Below are positions 44,811-53,858 of a DNA stretch of 64,000 nt, piece after piece. Both the position numbers and the translations under genes were made by a program. Every line of letters begins with the position of its first letter. The stretch's first letter is position 1. This DNA comes from Aequorivita sp. (lineage in GTDB: Bacteria; Bacteroidota; Bacteroidia; Flavobacteriales; Flavobacteriaceae). Location of the stretch: contig JAUYGY010000051.1 of the NCBI GenBank assembly GCA_030690315.1, positions 47,155 through 111,154 of the forward strand, read 5' to 3'. The notes under the pieces are model-generated. The model saw only the letters and a list, made by a program, of their open reading frames with translations, searched no databases and had not been told where the DNA came from.

Positions 44811-46106
44811 ATGAGAACACTAACAAATTATTTTTGTACCGTACTATTAATGCTTTTCGGATTGCAAGCATTTGCACAGGTAACACTAACACGAGACTTA
44901 GACAATTTTAGATATCCTGATCAACGTGGAATTAATCAGTTTGAAGCTCCGAAAGACACCGCATCTACATTTAACGGAGTTAATGTACGTATTGGTGGGG
45001 CATCCACAATTCAGTTCCAAGCTTTGAATCATGAATCTACAGGCACACCTCTTGATGATGAGGGAAATCCGCTTTCACTTATTGAAATAGGTGATAATTT
45101 TAACCTACCTACAGCTAACTTGGACCTTGACGTTCATTTATACGATGGGGTAAGAATGCACTTAAGAACTTATTTGTCTTCACGCCATCACCCTGAACCA
45201 TATGTGAAAGGTGGTTATATCCAGATAGACAAGCTAGACTTTATTAGCGAAGGCTTTATGGAATCATTAATGCAAAATGTAAGGATCAATATAGGCCATA
45301 TGGAAAACAACTATGGTGATGCCCATTTTAGAAGAAGTGATAATGCTCAAGCTATTTATAACCCCTTTGTTGAAAATCTTATAATGGACGGTTTTACTAC
45401 TGAAGTAGGAGCAGAGGTTTATTATTTTAAAAGCGGTTTCATAGGTATGTTAGGAGTAACAAACGGTAAATTAAATCAAGGCGTTAACAATCCGGATAAA
45501 ACAGATCCATCACTTGTAGCCAAACTTGGATACGACAGTATGATAAACGATGATTTGCGTGTTAGAATAACAGGATCGGTATATCACTCCAATAAAAGCG
45601 CAAACGCATATTTGTATAGTGCTGATAGGGCAGGGTCAAGATATTATCTAGTAATGGAAAATGAAAAGGCTTCTACTTCTGCAAACTTTACCTCAGGGAG
45701 GTTTAATCCAGGGTTCAGAAACGAACTTACTGCCTTTATGATAAACCCATTTGTAAAATACGGTGGAGTTGAATTCTTCGGAACTTTTGAAAGATCTTCT
45801 GGAAAAGCAGCTGCCGAACTTGAATCAAGAAGTTTCAGCCAATATGCTGCCGAGCTAATTTACCGCTTTGGTAATGAAGAAAATGTATATATTGGCGGAC
45901 GTTACAATTATGTAGATGGAGAAATGATGGGGGGAACTGAAGTTGATATTACTAGATTCAACCTTGCTGCTGGATGGTTTATGACCAAAAATATTCTTGC
46001 GAAAGTAGAATATGTGAACCAGGAATACGGTGGGTTCCCAACAAACGATTTAAGAAATGGCGGTAAATTTGATGGCGTAGTAGTTGAAGCCGTAATAAGT
46101 TTTTAA
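44811..46106 (+). CDS. outer-membrane beta-barrel (porin-like) protein
   Basis: 431 residues. Signal peptide ending FGLQAFAQ (~22). Long barrel pattern with many aromatic-girdled strands (LDLDVHLYDGVRMHLRTYLSS, YIQIDKLDFIS, NIGHMENNYGDAHFRR, VYIGGRYNYVDG, AKVEYVNQEYGGF) and terminal phenylalanine (VVEAVISF). No TonB box or plug, so it is a porin-like channel rather than a TonB receptor. Substrate unknown. Likely co-transcribed with yceI upstream. Confidence 0.72.
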   Translation: MRTLTNYFCTVLLMLFGLQAFAQVTLTRDLDNFRYPDQRGINQFEAPKDTASTFNGVNVRIGGASTIQFQALNHESTGTPLDDEGNPLSLIEIGDNFNLPTANLDLDVHLYDGVRMHLRTYLSSRHHPEPYVKGGYIQIDKLDFISEGFMESLMQNVRINIGHMENNYGDAHFRRSDNAQAIYNPFVENLIMDGFTTEVGAEVYYFKSGFIGMLGVTNGKLNQGVNNPDKTDPSLVAKLGYDSMINDDLRVRITGSVYHSNKSANAYLYSADRAGSRYYLVMENEKASTSANFTSGRFNPGFRNELTAFMINPFVKYGGVEFFGTFERSSGKAAAELESRSFSQYAAELIYRFGNEENVYIGGRYNYVDGEMMGGTEVDITRFNLAAGWFMTKNILAKVEYVNQEYGGFPTNDLRNGGKFDGVVVEAVISF

Positions 46107-46125
46107 ATAGTCAGAATTAATAAAC

Positions 46126-46157
46126 AAAGGTGGAGAAAGTTAAATTTCTCCACCTTT
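46126..46157 (+). terminator. 13-bp perfect hairpin between porin and second YceI gene
   Basis: AAAGGTGGAGAAA (46126-46138), 6-base loop, TTTCTCCACCTTT (46145-46157). It ends only 13 bases before the next ATG, so it could act as a terminator, attenuator or leader structure for the downstream gene. Confidence 0.7.
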
Positions 46158-46170
46158 AAAATTGAAAAAA

Positions 46171-46746
46171 ATGAAACGTTTTCTGGTTTATTGCTTGATT
46201 TTCATATTTAGTCTACAAGGCTGGGCACAGAACGATTTTGTTACAAAAACTATTCAAATTATTGCAAGCAGCGAACTCTTTATAAAAGGGGATACCAATA
46301 TAAGAGAATTTGAGTGTGTTTTTAAAACAATGTACTTGGAAGAATGTAGAGAAGTTATTTATAAAAATAACGGAGATAATATTCTTTTTAAGAACGCTAT
46401 CCTATCCTTAAAAAATAAAGGTTTTGATTGTGGCAATAAGATGATAAATAACGATTTCCATTCCCTGCTAAAATCTAAAGAATATCCCAATATTACTCTG
46501 GAATTAACCGAAATTACACTGAGCGAAGAAAAAAAGGGCAAAGCATATGTGAAAATTACCATTGCAGGAACAAAGAGAGCATATACTTTTCCGATAGATA
46601 TTTATTCTAGGCCTATAAACCGTTTTGCTGGCAAGTTAAAATTGGACATAAGGGATTTTAATCTAGAGCCTCCAAAAAAAATGTTTGGTTTAATAGTGAT
46701 AGAAGAAGAAATTGAAATAAACTTCGACCTTATTGTAAAATTATAA
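46171..46746 (+). CDS. divergent YceI-like protein
   Basis: 191 residues from the ATG at 46171 (a TTG at 46162 adds three residues and is less likely). Signal peptide MKRFLVYCLIFIFSLQGWAQ. Lipocalin-like strands: ELFIKGDTNIREFECVF, SKEYPNITLELTEI, VKITIAGTKRAYTFPI and LEPPKKMFGLIVIEEEI parallel the YceI at 44.2 kb. Its ligand is unknown. A perfect hairpin lies immediately upstream. Confidence 0.72.
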   Translation: MKRFLVYCLIFIFSLQGWAQNDFVTKTIQIIASSELFIKGDTNIREFECVFKTMYLEECREVIYKNNGDNILFKNAILSLKNKGFDCGNKMINNDFHSLLKSKEYPNITLELTEITLSEEKKGKAYVKITIAGTKRAYTFPIDIYSRPINRFAGKLKLDIRDFNLEPPKKMFGLIVIEEEIEINFDLIVKL

Positions 46747-46846
46747 TTTTTGTAGAAGATAAAAATCTAGCCAACTAACTTTCATTTAAATTTTTATAAG
46801 TTGTTGTGACTAGGTTCAAATTTTTATTGCTGTTACGAAAAAGGTT

Positions 46847-47431
46847 TTAGACAAATGCGAACAGCCCATTGAAAAGGGTATAGGTAATGGCGCAGATTAT
46901 CCCTATTAAAAAGATGATGACTGATATAAACAGAAGGTGTTGTTTTTGTGAGATGATTTTTCCTAAAAAATATAAATCGATTATCATTTCATCATAAACA
47001 TTTTGGCCTTTCATCATTATTCGTTTGAATTCGTTCTTAAATTCAGTAAGAGACAGTTTTGAAAAATTTTCGGCATATAGTGTTCCTATGTATCCACTTT
47101 TTTTATAGGAAGTCCCAAAATACCGATGGGGCAACATACTGAACAGGGCAAAAATCATTGATAACATACTGCAAATTATTAAAATTCGTGTGCCTATTTC
47201 CAACTGAACTGTTTGTGATTTAGGAACTACAAACAGTAATCCTAATAGTAGCGAAGTTATGATGGAGTTTACCGTAAGCACTATTCGGGCTTTATTGTCT
47301 ACCATTTTTAGTAGGTTGTAATGATTACGAGAGAGGGTTTTAAATAGGGTCTGCACGCCACGGGAATCATATTTTTTTAGTTTTTCTGAAATAACCTCTT
47401 TGCTGGAGTTTATATATGCTTCTTCTTCCAT
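46847..47431 (-). CDS. DUF5706 (Pycsar-effector-type) membrane protein
   Basis: 194 residues. HYNLLKMVDNKARIVLTVNSIITSLLLGLL and the following TM pair, then a cytosolic helix and a last TM helix near residues 165-190, match DUF5706, the transmembrane domain of Pycsar effectors (PycTM) that kill infected cells on cCMP/cUMP binding. No pyrimidine cyclase is encoded nearby. It follows the second ATP-cone nuclease gene by 12 bases and ends a leftward gene string. Confidence 0.78.
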   Translation of the reverse strand: MEEEAYINSSKEVISEKLKKYDSRGVQTLFKTLSRNHYNLLKMVDNKARIVLTVNSIITSLLLGLLFVVPKSQTVQLEIGTRILIICSMLSMIFALFSMLPHRYFGTSYKKSGYIGTLYAENFSKLSLTEFKNEFKRIMMKGQNVYDEMIIDLYFLGKIISQKQHLLFISVIIFLIGIICAITYTLFNGLFAFV

Positions 47432-47443
47432 AATAACAATAAA

Positions 47444-48286
47444 TTATAAATTGCACAGTTTTTTAATTTCACTTAAAACCTTTTTTTCCCGCAACGGGGA
47501 GATTCCTATTTTTTCCAGTAAAAAGGACGATTCGTAAAGCTCTTTGGTTAAGATAATATTATTTTCAATAAGAAGTTCTTTTTCGTGTTTGGTCAAAGTT
47601 GTCAATGTAGTAATAGGGTAAAGTGTAAACTTGTCCACGTTTTGTTTTATCCCGCTGTTCTCGGGATAGTCCCAACTCAATAAATGAAGCCCCACACAAT
47701 TTGCATAATCAATTGCATCAGAGGAAAAGCGAGTGTTTGTAACCAACCATCCTTGTTTTAATTTAGATGTTTTCTCGGGGTCGTTGTTCCAACGTTTCTG
47801 GATGTCAAGAAACCTAGAGTTTATATATAGCGGGACTTTTATATTACTCACGGCTTTAGGATCTGAGTGGAATTTGCATTCTACAGTATAGGTATTGCCA
47901 TCTTTTTCGGCTAGCACATCCACTTCGTGGGTAACACATTCGCCTTGCAGGATAACGCCAACATTTGTTTGAAAACCTTTATTGCGAAGCAAGGCGCTAA
48001 CCAATCGCTCAAAAGGAAAACCGGTTGGCCCCAAATCAAATATTGCACGTTTCAAACTGTACTTAGACGCAGAAGTACGGTTTTGTTTTTTCAACATTGC
48101 AAAAGCTTTTATATAGATTTCTTTGGAAGGCATCCCATCATAGAGTATTGGTAATATGTTTTTTGCAATTTCGTCTATTTCATCTTCTGAAGCTTTGCTT
48201 CGTCTTAGTGATGTTTTTAGCTTTTCAACATCGAATCGTTCAATATCGCCGTTGAATTTCTTTATTTCTATGTTTTTATTTTCCAT
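47444..48286 (-). CDS. second ATP-cone/Mrr-like endonuclease
   Basis: 280 residues from the ATG at 48286; a TTG 15 bases upstream overlaps the phospholipase stop. Clear paralogue of the protein at 41.7 kb: ATP-cone (IKKFNGDIERFDVEKLKTSL), then LGPTGFPFERLVSALLRNKG, HEVDVLAEKDG (D123) and TVECKFHSD (E136, K138), and the same helical tail. Here its neighbours are an OMPLA-like gene and a DUF5706 protein instead of USPs and a beta-CASP RNase. Catalytic residues are intact. Confidence 0.84.
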   Translation of the reverse strand: MENKNIEIKKFNGDIERFDVEKLKTSLRRSKASEDEIDEIAKNILPILYDGMPSKEIYIKAFAMLKKQNRTSASKYSLKRAIFDLGPTGFPFERLVSALLRNKGFQTNVGVILQGECVTHEVDVLAEKDGNTYTVECKFHSDPKAVSNIKVPLYINSRFLDIQKRWNNDPEKTSKLKQGWLVTNTRFSSDAIDYANCVGLHLLSWDYPENSGIKQNVDKFTLYPITTLTTLTKHEKELLIENNIILTKELYESSFLLEKIGISPLREKKVLSEIKKLCNL

Positions 48287-48297
48287 AATGTATTCAA

Positions 48298-49200
48298 TCA
48301 AAATCTTAAAATCTCCGTCATTATACCAAAACGTATGATATCCAGTTGATGGTCAAAGTAAATATTGTAATAATCTAAACCGTGGTAAAACTTGACAAAA
48401 AAACCGATATCTTCTAAAAATTTTGGGTGGTAATAAAATGTGAAAGCACCGCTAAACCGTTTTGTTTCAAAAGTTTTCCAATCATTTATTTCATCAAACA
48501 TCCAAGTGGTTTCAATTTTTAATGAAAAGTTAGCTTTTCTTTTCCTGCTGAAAAATTCCCGATCTAACGGAAGCTTATAGGCAAAAAAAGAATTGTGCCA
48601 TCGAAGCCCGCTATATTGTCCCTGCAATTCGTCAAGCATCCAGCTTTTGGGGTGGATTTCAAGCGAACTTCTAAAAAATTTCACTGCGTTTACTTGTGAA
48701 CCATAAGAGGTGTCTATAAAACCTATTTCAAGAAAATTGGTAGCAAAGTTTCCAGATTGCAAATTGATGGAACCATCGCTATTGTAAAAATTGCCATCCT
48801 GACCGTTGGAGTGATGAGCTATTTTCCCGAATAAAGTTGTATGATGGGGCAATTCTGGATAGCCGAATAAATAATACATTGTAAGCTGTGGTATATAACT
48901 TGGTGTTTTTACAGGGTACGACTCTTCGTTAAACATCCTAATGGTAATTTGTGGCGTTAACACCATCATCAGTCTTGAATCTCCACGTTTCCGTACCACA
49001 AAATTGGGGTTGAGGTTGGCCTCAAACATAAGCGGCTCCAGATTGCCAATGTCTGTAGGAAATGTTATATAGCTATCACTTTGGTTAATGTGGGCAATTT
49101 GGGAAAGATAAAGACGCGGCAGGGTGTCTGCCGAGGTTTGTGCTTTGCTTCCCGTAAAGAAAAGGAACAATAAAATTGATATGTTCCAGCTATTTTTCAT
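48298..49200 (-). CDS. outer-membrane phospholipase A-like barrel
   Basis: 300 residues. Signal peptide ending TGSKAQ (~21). FGKIAHHSNGQDG resembles the catalytic H-x-S-N-G of OMPLA; the C-terminal ~180 residues alternate as a barrel and end in phenylalanine (IMTEILRF). It would hydrolyse phospholipids misplaced in the outer leaflet. It overlaps DUF2141 by four bases. A truncated second copy of its first ~75 residues lies at 50.1-50.4 kb. Confidence 0.78.
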   Translation of the reverse strand: MKNSWNISILLFLFFTGSKAQTSADTLPRLYLSQIAHINQSDSYITFPTDIGNLEPLMFEANLNPNFVVRKRGDSRLMMVLTPQITIRMFNEESYPVKTPSYIPQLTMYYLFGYPELPHHTTLFGKIAHHSNGQDGNFYNSDGSINLQSGNFATNFLEIGFIDTSYGSQVNAVKFFRSSLEIHPKSWMLDELQGQYSGLRWHNSFFAYKLPLDREFFSRKRKANFSLKIETTWMFDEINDWKTFETKRFSGAFTFYYHPKFLEDIGFFVKFYHGLDYYNIYFDHQLDIIRFGIMTEILRF

Positions 49201-49649
49201 AAATAAATAATTTTCACCCTTTGGGTGCTGTTTTTGCTTAATTGAAAACTTGCTTTGGAAAACTTGGGGCGGTTCATAAGGTTTATAGTTTCATAATTTG
49301 AAAACCCAATCCCCTCTTTCGGAAGGATTAACCCTTTGTCTATTTTGCCATTTTCATTCTCATCGTGCAGGACATTTACCGCATATTTCCCTAGCGGCAA
49401 ATTGAAAAAAGTAAAGGCTGCGCTACCACCATTGATATCTGAAGTTGCCATTTTATAATACTCTTTGAAATTTTCATCTGGAATGGCACCATCTCTGTTG
49501 TATAAGGCAAATTGTACCACACCTTCTGAGTTGCGCAAACCATCTACTTTTATTGTTAAGGTATATGAGTTTTCTAAAGGAAAAGTTCGAAAGGAAGTCA
49601 TAAGCATCACTATCCCGAATACCATTATTATTTTACTGAATGTTTTCAT
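49197..49649 (-). CDS. DUF2141-family exported protein
   Basis: 150 residues. N-terminal signal segment (KIIMVFGIVMLMTSFRTFP). DUF2141 pattern: LTIKVDGLRNSEGVVQFALYN, FFNLPLGKYAVNVLHDENENG and GIGFSN. It is a small beta-sandwich secreted protein of unknown function, often near membrane-lipid genes. Four-base overlap with the phospholipase-like gene. Confidence 0.85.
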   Translation of the reverse strand: MKTFSKIIMVFGIVMLMTSFRTFPLENSYTLTIKVDGLRNSEGVVQFALYNRDGAIPDENFKEYYKMATSDINGGSAAFTFFNLPLGKYAVNVLHDENENGKIDKGLILPKEGIGFSNYETINLMNRPKFSKASFQLSKNSTQRVKIIYL

Positions 49650-49737
49650 GTGTACAAAATATTTGATAAAGCAGGAGATGTGATGTCCAGGTTATTCATC
49701 TTCGCTTGGTTTACAAAATGTTTATGGGTTTCTCATT

Positions 49738-50127
49738 TTAATATTTTTTCAAGATATTATAGACGATCACTGTGAAAGTGAAAGTGATTGCAATCCTGAA
49801 TCCCATTGCCCCTACGTTTTTTAATTCAAAGACACCGCCGTAGTTTATGTACAAAGCCAGAACGATTAACGCAATTATCAAAAGAAGGGTAGCACCTGTC
49901 AGAACCCAAAATGTCCATTTTTGGGCTTTGAGCAACCCATAAGCCGAAATTAAATAGAGAAAACCCGCTATAAAATTTGTCCATACAATAAAGGGCACAT
50001 AGTCTCCTTCCTTCTCGCGTATCCCGAACCAATCGAATATAACCGAGCTACTCATAAACACGGTAACCGATGCAAAAGCAATTAGCGTAATTGCAATAAC
50101 ATAACTAAATATTTTATTTTTTTTCAT
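49738..50127 (-). CDS. four-TM membrane protein, copy 2
   Basis: 129 residues with four predicted TM helices and the motif SSSVIFDWFGIREKEGDYVPFIVW. Roughly half identical by eye to the protein at 50.4-50.8 kb. No function recognised. It starts three bases after a decayed phospholipase fragment, so it is the second half of a duplicated module. Confidence 0.7.
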   Translation of the reverse strand: MKKNKIFSYVIAITLIAFASVTVFMSSSVIFDWFGIREKEGDYVPFIVWTNFIAGFLYLISAYGLLKAQKWTFWVLTGATLLLIIALIVLALYINYGGVFELKNVGAMGFRIAITFTFTVIVYNILKKY

Positions 50128-50130
50128 GAT

Positions 50131-50394
50131 TCAACGGTTTAAAATTTGCTTTTCTCTGTAAATCATTAATCTTGAATCCACCCGTTTCCGTACCACAAAA
50201 TTGGTGTTGATGTTGGCCTCAAACATAAGCGACTCCAGATTACCGATGTCTGTGGGAAATGTTATGTAGCTATCGCTTTGGTTAATGTGGGCAATCTTGG
50301 CTAAATCCAACCTAGGAATGATATCTGTTTGCTGTTGCGAAAAGCTACTGGTTAGCCCCAAAAGAAATAGAACTATTAGGATTGGGCGCATCAC
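50131..50394 (-). pseudogene. truncated phospholipase A-like gene fragment
   Basis: 87 codons. After its own signal peptide it reads PRLDLAKIAHINQSDSYITF and FVVRKRVDSRLM, nearly matching residues ~27-75 of the intact gene at 48.3 kb, then switches to an unrelated 10-residue tail and stops. The barrel and the catalytic HHSNG are missing. Its 3' tail (GAAAAGCAAATTTTAAACC) resembles the end of the LOG gene plus the 4-TM leader, which suggests a tandem duplication followed by internal deletion. Confidence 0.75.
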
Positions 50395-50783
50395 GTTTTT
50401 TTCTTCAAACTCCTATAAAATATTCCCGCGAAAAACAATGTAACTAAAATTCTAAATAGCATCGCTCCAACCGTTTTACTTTCATACAACCCATCATTTT
50501 TGATGTGGATAAACAGTCCAATATATGCCAAAATGAGAACTATGGAGGCAAGCAGCATTACAGAAAATGGCCATTTTTTTGAGAAAAGATAACCGAAGGC
50601 TGCAATAAGGTATAAAAGACTGCAAAGCAAATTGGCCCAAACCACCAAAGGCACAAAATTTCCTTCCTTTGCACGAATTCCAAACCAATCAAACAAAACG
50701 GAACTGCTCAAAAAAAGTGTAAGTAACGCGAATGCAATTAGGGCAATAGCGATAACGTATTTTAATAATTTATTCTTTTCCAT
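50391..50783 (-). CDS. four-TM membrane protein, copy 1
   Basis: 130 residues, four TM helices, motif SSSVLFDWFGIRAKEGNFVPLVVW. Paralogue of the 49.7 kb protein. Function unknown. Its stop overlaps the start of the phospholipase fragment by four bases, mirroring the DUF2141/phospholipase overlap. Confidence 0.7.
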   Translation of the reverse strand: MEKNKLLKYVIAIALIAFALLTLFLSSSVLFDWFGIRAKEGNFVPLVVWANLLCSLLYLIAAFGYLFSKKWPFSVMLLASIVLILAYIGLFIHIKNDGLYESKTVGAMLFRILVTLFFAGIFYRSLKKKT

Positions 50784-50794
50784 AATTTAAAGGT

Positions 50795-51544
50795 TTAAAA
50801 TTTTTTTCGGTTTTCCCCATACCACCATTTTGGGTTGTATTGTTTTTTCACCAATCCAAATCTTTTTATGGCGTGAATTTTTATGTGTTCTACTACTTCT
50901 TCGGCAGAATCGGTTACGAAAAGTAGTTTCATGTCCTCAGGGCTGATGCTTTCGTTTTCTGCCATTGATTGAATGTGGTGGCAAAGTTCTTTGTGGTATT
51001 CCGTATCGAAAATAACAATGGGAAAATTCTGGATTATCTTAGTCTGTATCAAAGTTATTGCTTCAAAGAGTTCATCCAAAGTTCCCATTCCTCCTGGCAT
51101 TACCACATAAGCATATGAATATTTCATCATTAAAAATTTCCGAACAAAGAAATAGGGGATGTCTATCCATTTGTGCAAATATGAATTGGGTTTTTGTTCA
51201 AATGGAAGAATAATATTTACGCCTACTGAATAGCCACCTGCTTCAAAAGCCCCTTTGTTAGCCGCTTCCATAATACCGGGGCCGCCACCGGTCATAATTG
51301 TAAACCCCAATTTTGAAAGTTCTGCTCCAATTTTTTCAGCATTTTTGTAGTGTTTGGATTCTGGAGTGAACCTTGCCGAGCCAAAAACCGTGACACAGGG
51401 CCCAATAAAGTGCATCTTACGAAAGCCTTTTATAAAATTATACTGAACTTTCAGTGTAAAAATAAATTCTTTAAATCGGGAACGGGGCCCTTGAAGGAAA
51501 GGTGATTCGCTTTTCTGCAGGTGGTATTTTTTATCGTTTTTCAT
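50795..51544 (-). CDS. LOG-family (TIGR00730) nucleotide phosphoribohydrolase-like protein
   Basis: 249 residues, Rossmann-like. GGGPGIMEAANKGAFEAGG and VMPGGMGTLDELFEAITLIQ contain the PGGxGTxxE signature of lysine-decarboxylase-like/LOG proteins that hydrolyse nucleoside 5'-monophosphates. Its start overlaps the permease stop by one base, so it belongs to the exporter operon. Confidence 0.88.
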   Translation of the reverse strand: MKNDKKYHLQKSESPFLQGPRSRFKEFIFTLKVQYNFIKGFRKMHFIGPCVTVFGSARFTPESKHYKNAEKIGAELSKLGFTIMTGGGPGIMEAANKGAFEAGGYSVGVNIILPFEQKPNSYLHKWIDIPYFFVRKFLMMKYSYAYVVMPGGMGTLDELFEAITLIQTKIIQNFPIVIFDTEYHKELCHHIQSMAENESISPEDMKLLFVTDSAEEVVEHIKIHAIKRFGLVKKQYNPKWWYGENRKKF

Positions 51545-52665
51545 TAGTTTACTTTTTTATAGCTCCAAACGGCCAAACCATTCATTATTATAGCATATAG
51601 CAGCGTTTTCCATAGTTGTGGTAAAATATCCATAAGGCCTGAGCCCTTCAGCAAAACCATGCGTACAATTTCCACAAAATATTTTATGGGGTTAAATTCA
51701 GTAACTATCTGGGCCCATCTTGGCATGCTTTCTATTGGGGTGAACAAGCCGCTCATCAATATAAAAATCACCACAAAAAACCAAGCAATAAACATGGCCT
51801 GTTGCTGGGTGTCAGTGAAATTTGAAATGAGCAATCCCATCCCGAGGATTACTAAAATGTAAATAGAAGTGTATGCGTATAGAAGTAATAAACTGCCCAC
51901 CATTGGAACATTAAAAATTACTTTTGCAAGTATCAGTCCAATGGTCAATAGTCCCATTCCTATTATCCAAAAAGGAAATAACTTTCCGATTATGAATTGG
52001 CTTTTGCGAATGGGCGTTACATTAATTTGTTCCAAAGTGCCTATTTCTTTTTCCCGAACAATATTCATCCCAGAGAGAAATAGGGTTATCATAGTTACCA
52101 AAAGCACTAAAATACCGGGTACCATAAAGGTTTTATAATTTAGGGTGATATTGTACCAAAAGGAAGGGATACCCTCAATAGTCACAGGCTGCACGGCTTT
52201 TTTTGATGTATCCATAATGGTCATTTTTACATCTTGGTTAAAGCTTTGTACAATTTGATTCACATAACCACTTTCCACCCCAGCTGCGGCGCCATCAATG
52301 GCATTAATGGTGATGGATAAATCGGCGGTTTTTTCCTTCAGTAGATTTCGTTCGAAATGATTTGGTATTTCCAGCACCACATCAACTTCTCCAGCCAACA
52401 TTGCAGAACTGGCTTTTTCTGGTGAAGGAAAATCGGTTAAAACATTGAAATAGGTAGAGGCGTTAAACTTCTCAATCAGTGCCCGGGATGATGAGGTATG
52501 ATCGTAATCTATGTATGCAAACTTTATGTTTTTTACTTCATAAGTAGCTGCATTTGCCAGAATGACCAGTTGCAGAATGGGCAGAATAAATATGATGGGC
52601 AACATCCCTTTATTTCTAAAGATTTGTTTAAACTCCTTTTGAATGATGTAGCCAATGGTTTTCAT
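51544..52665 (-). CDS. ABC-2 type permease (YbhR/YbhS-like), second
   Basis: 373 residues. One N-terminal TM helix (PIIFILPILQLVILANAATY), a large periplasmic domain (~45-175), then five TM helices including GILVLLVTMITLFLSGMNIVREKEIGTLEQINVTP. Typical ABC-2 drug exporter half. Overlaps its partner permease by one base. Confidence 0.88.
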   Translation of the reverse strand: MKTIGYIIQKEFKQIFRNKGMLPIIFILPILQLVILANAATYEVKNIKFAYIDYDHTSSSRALIEKFNASTYFNVLTDFPSPEKASSAMLAGEVDVVLEIPNHFERNLLKEKTADLSITINAIDGAAAGVESGYVNQIVQSFNQDVKMTIMDTSKKAVQPVTIEGIPSFWYNITLNYKTFMVPGILVLLVTMITLFLSGMNIVREKEIGTLEQINVTPIRKSQFIIGKLFPFWIIGMGLLTIGLILAKVIFNVPMVGSLLLLYAYTSIYILVILGMGLLISNFTDTQQQAMFIAWFFVVIFILMSGLFTPIESMPRWAQIVTEFNPIKYFVEIVRMVLLKGSGLMDILPQLWKTLLYAIIMNGLAVWSYKKVN

Positions 52666-53771
52666 TATTCCAATCGTATTTTATATTTTTTAATACTTAA
52701 CCCAATAAAGAAAATTGCCATTCCAACTAAGATTAAAGTTTCCTTCCATATATATGCCATCCCAACCCCTTTTAGCATAATGCCTTTTATTATGATGATA
52801 AACCATTTTGCAGGGATTATATGGCTGATTATTTGTAGCGGTGCTGGCATGCTCGTTATAGGAAAAATAAATCCGGAAAGCAATATTACCGGAAGCATCA
52901 ACCCCATCAACGAAATCATCATTGCGGCCTGCTGTGTTTCTGCGATAGTTGAGATTAAAATTCCCAATGCCAATGAAGTGATTATAAATAAAACACTTTC
53001 CAATCCCAATAAAAGCAAACTACCCTGAACAGGCATCTTAAATATGAAAATGCTCAAAAGTACTATTACCGCGGCATTGATAACCGATAGAAAAATATAC
53101 GGAACCACTTTCCCTATTATAACCTGAAAGGGCTTTAAAGGTGAAACCAATAGGATTTCCATTGTGCCCAATTCCTTTTCGCGAGTGATTGAGATTGACG
53201 TCATCATTGCCGAAACCAGCATTAAAATAATGGTCATAACTCCAGGCACAAACATAAAAACGCTTTTAAGTTCTGGGTTATAAACCATCCGTGTTTGCGG
53301 AATTATCTGATACTCCACCACAATTCCTTTATTTTTTGACTGCTGGTAATTTTGAAGTATCGAATTGATATAATTGGTTATCGAATTTGCGGTATTTGGG
53401 TCAGTTGCGTCGGTTATTATTTGAATGGTGGCTTTCTGTTCTTTTATTAAATTCTTGCTGAAATCTTTCTCAAAATTCAATACTGCTTTAATTTTTCCCT
53501 TTTTAAAAGCAGTTTCTATATCGGCTTCCCGGGCAATCATTTGTTTTATTGTGAAATATTTTGAAGTTGAAATCTTATTGATTATTTCTTCCGTGGTGGC
53601 ATCCTTTGAATGATCTATAATAGCTATATCAACATTGTTGATTTCATTGGTAATGGCAAACCCGAAAAGCATTATCTGGGCGATGGGCATACCGAAGAGT
53701 ATAAATAGCGAGCGTCTATCCCTAAAAATATGGTAAAACTCCTTTTTTATAAAACCTATAAATCGTTTCAT
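52665..53771 (-). CDS. ABC-2 type permease (YbhR/YbhS-like), first
   Basis: 368 residues with the same layout as its neighbour: FGMPIAQIMLFGFAI near the N terminus, a periplasmic domain, and VMTIILMLVSAMMTSISITREKELGTMEILLVSP. It would pair with the second permease and the two ATPases. An 87-base gap separates it from the ATPase gene upstream. Confidence 0.88.
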   Translation of the reverse strand: MKRFIGFIKKEFYHIFRDRRSLFILFGMPIAQIMLFGFAITNEINNVDIAIIDHSKDATTEEIINKISTSKYFTIKQMIAREADIETAFKKGKIKAVLNFEKDFSKNLIKEQKATIQIITDATDPNTANSITNYINSILQNYQQSKNKGIVVEYQIIPQTRMVYNPELKSVFMFVPGVMTIILMLVSAMMTSISITREKELGTMEILLVSPLKPFQVIIGKVVPYIFLSVINAAVIVLLSIFIFKMPVQGSLLLLGLESVLFIITSLALGILISTIAETQQAAMMISLMGLMLPVILLSGFIFPITSMPAPLQIISHIIPAKWFIIIIKGIMLKGVGMAYIWKETLILVGMAIFFIGLSIKKYKIRLE

Positions 53772-53858
53772 TTTATTAATTTACTATAGGCAAAACAACT
53801 TCGAATGTCTGGTTGAAGGACTCGAAATGACAAATTGCTTATTAATTTCATGTCTTTC

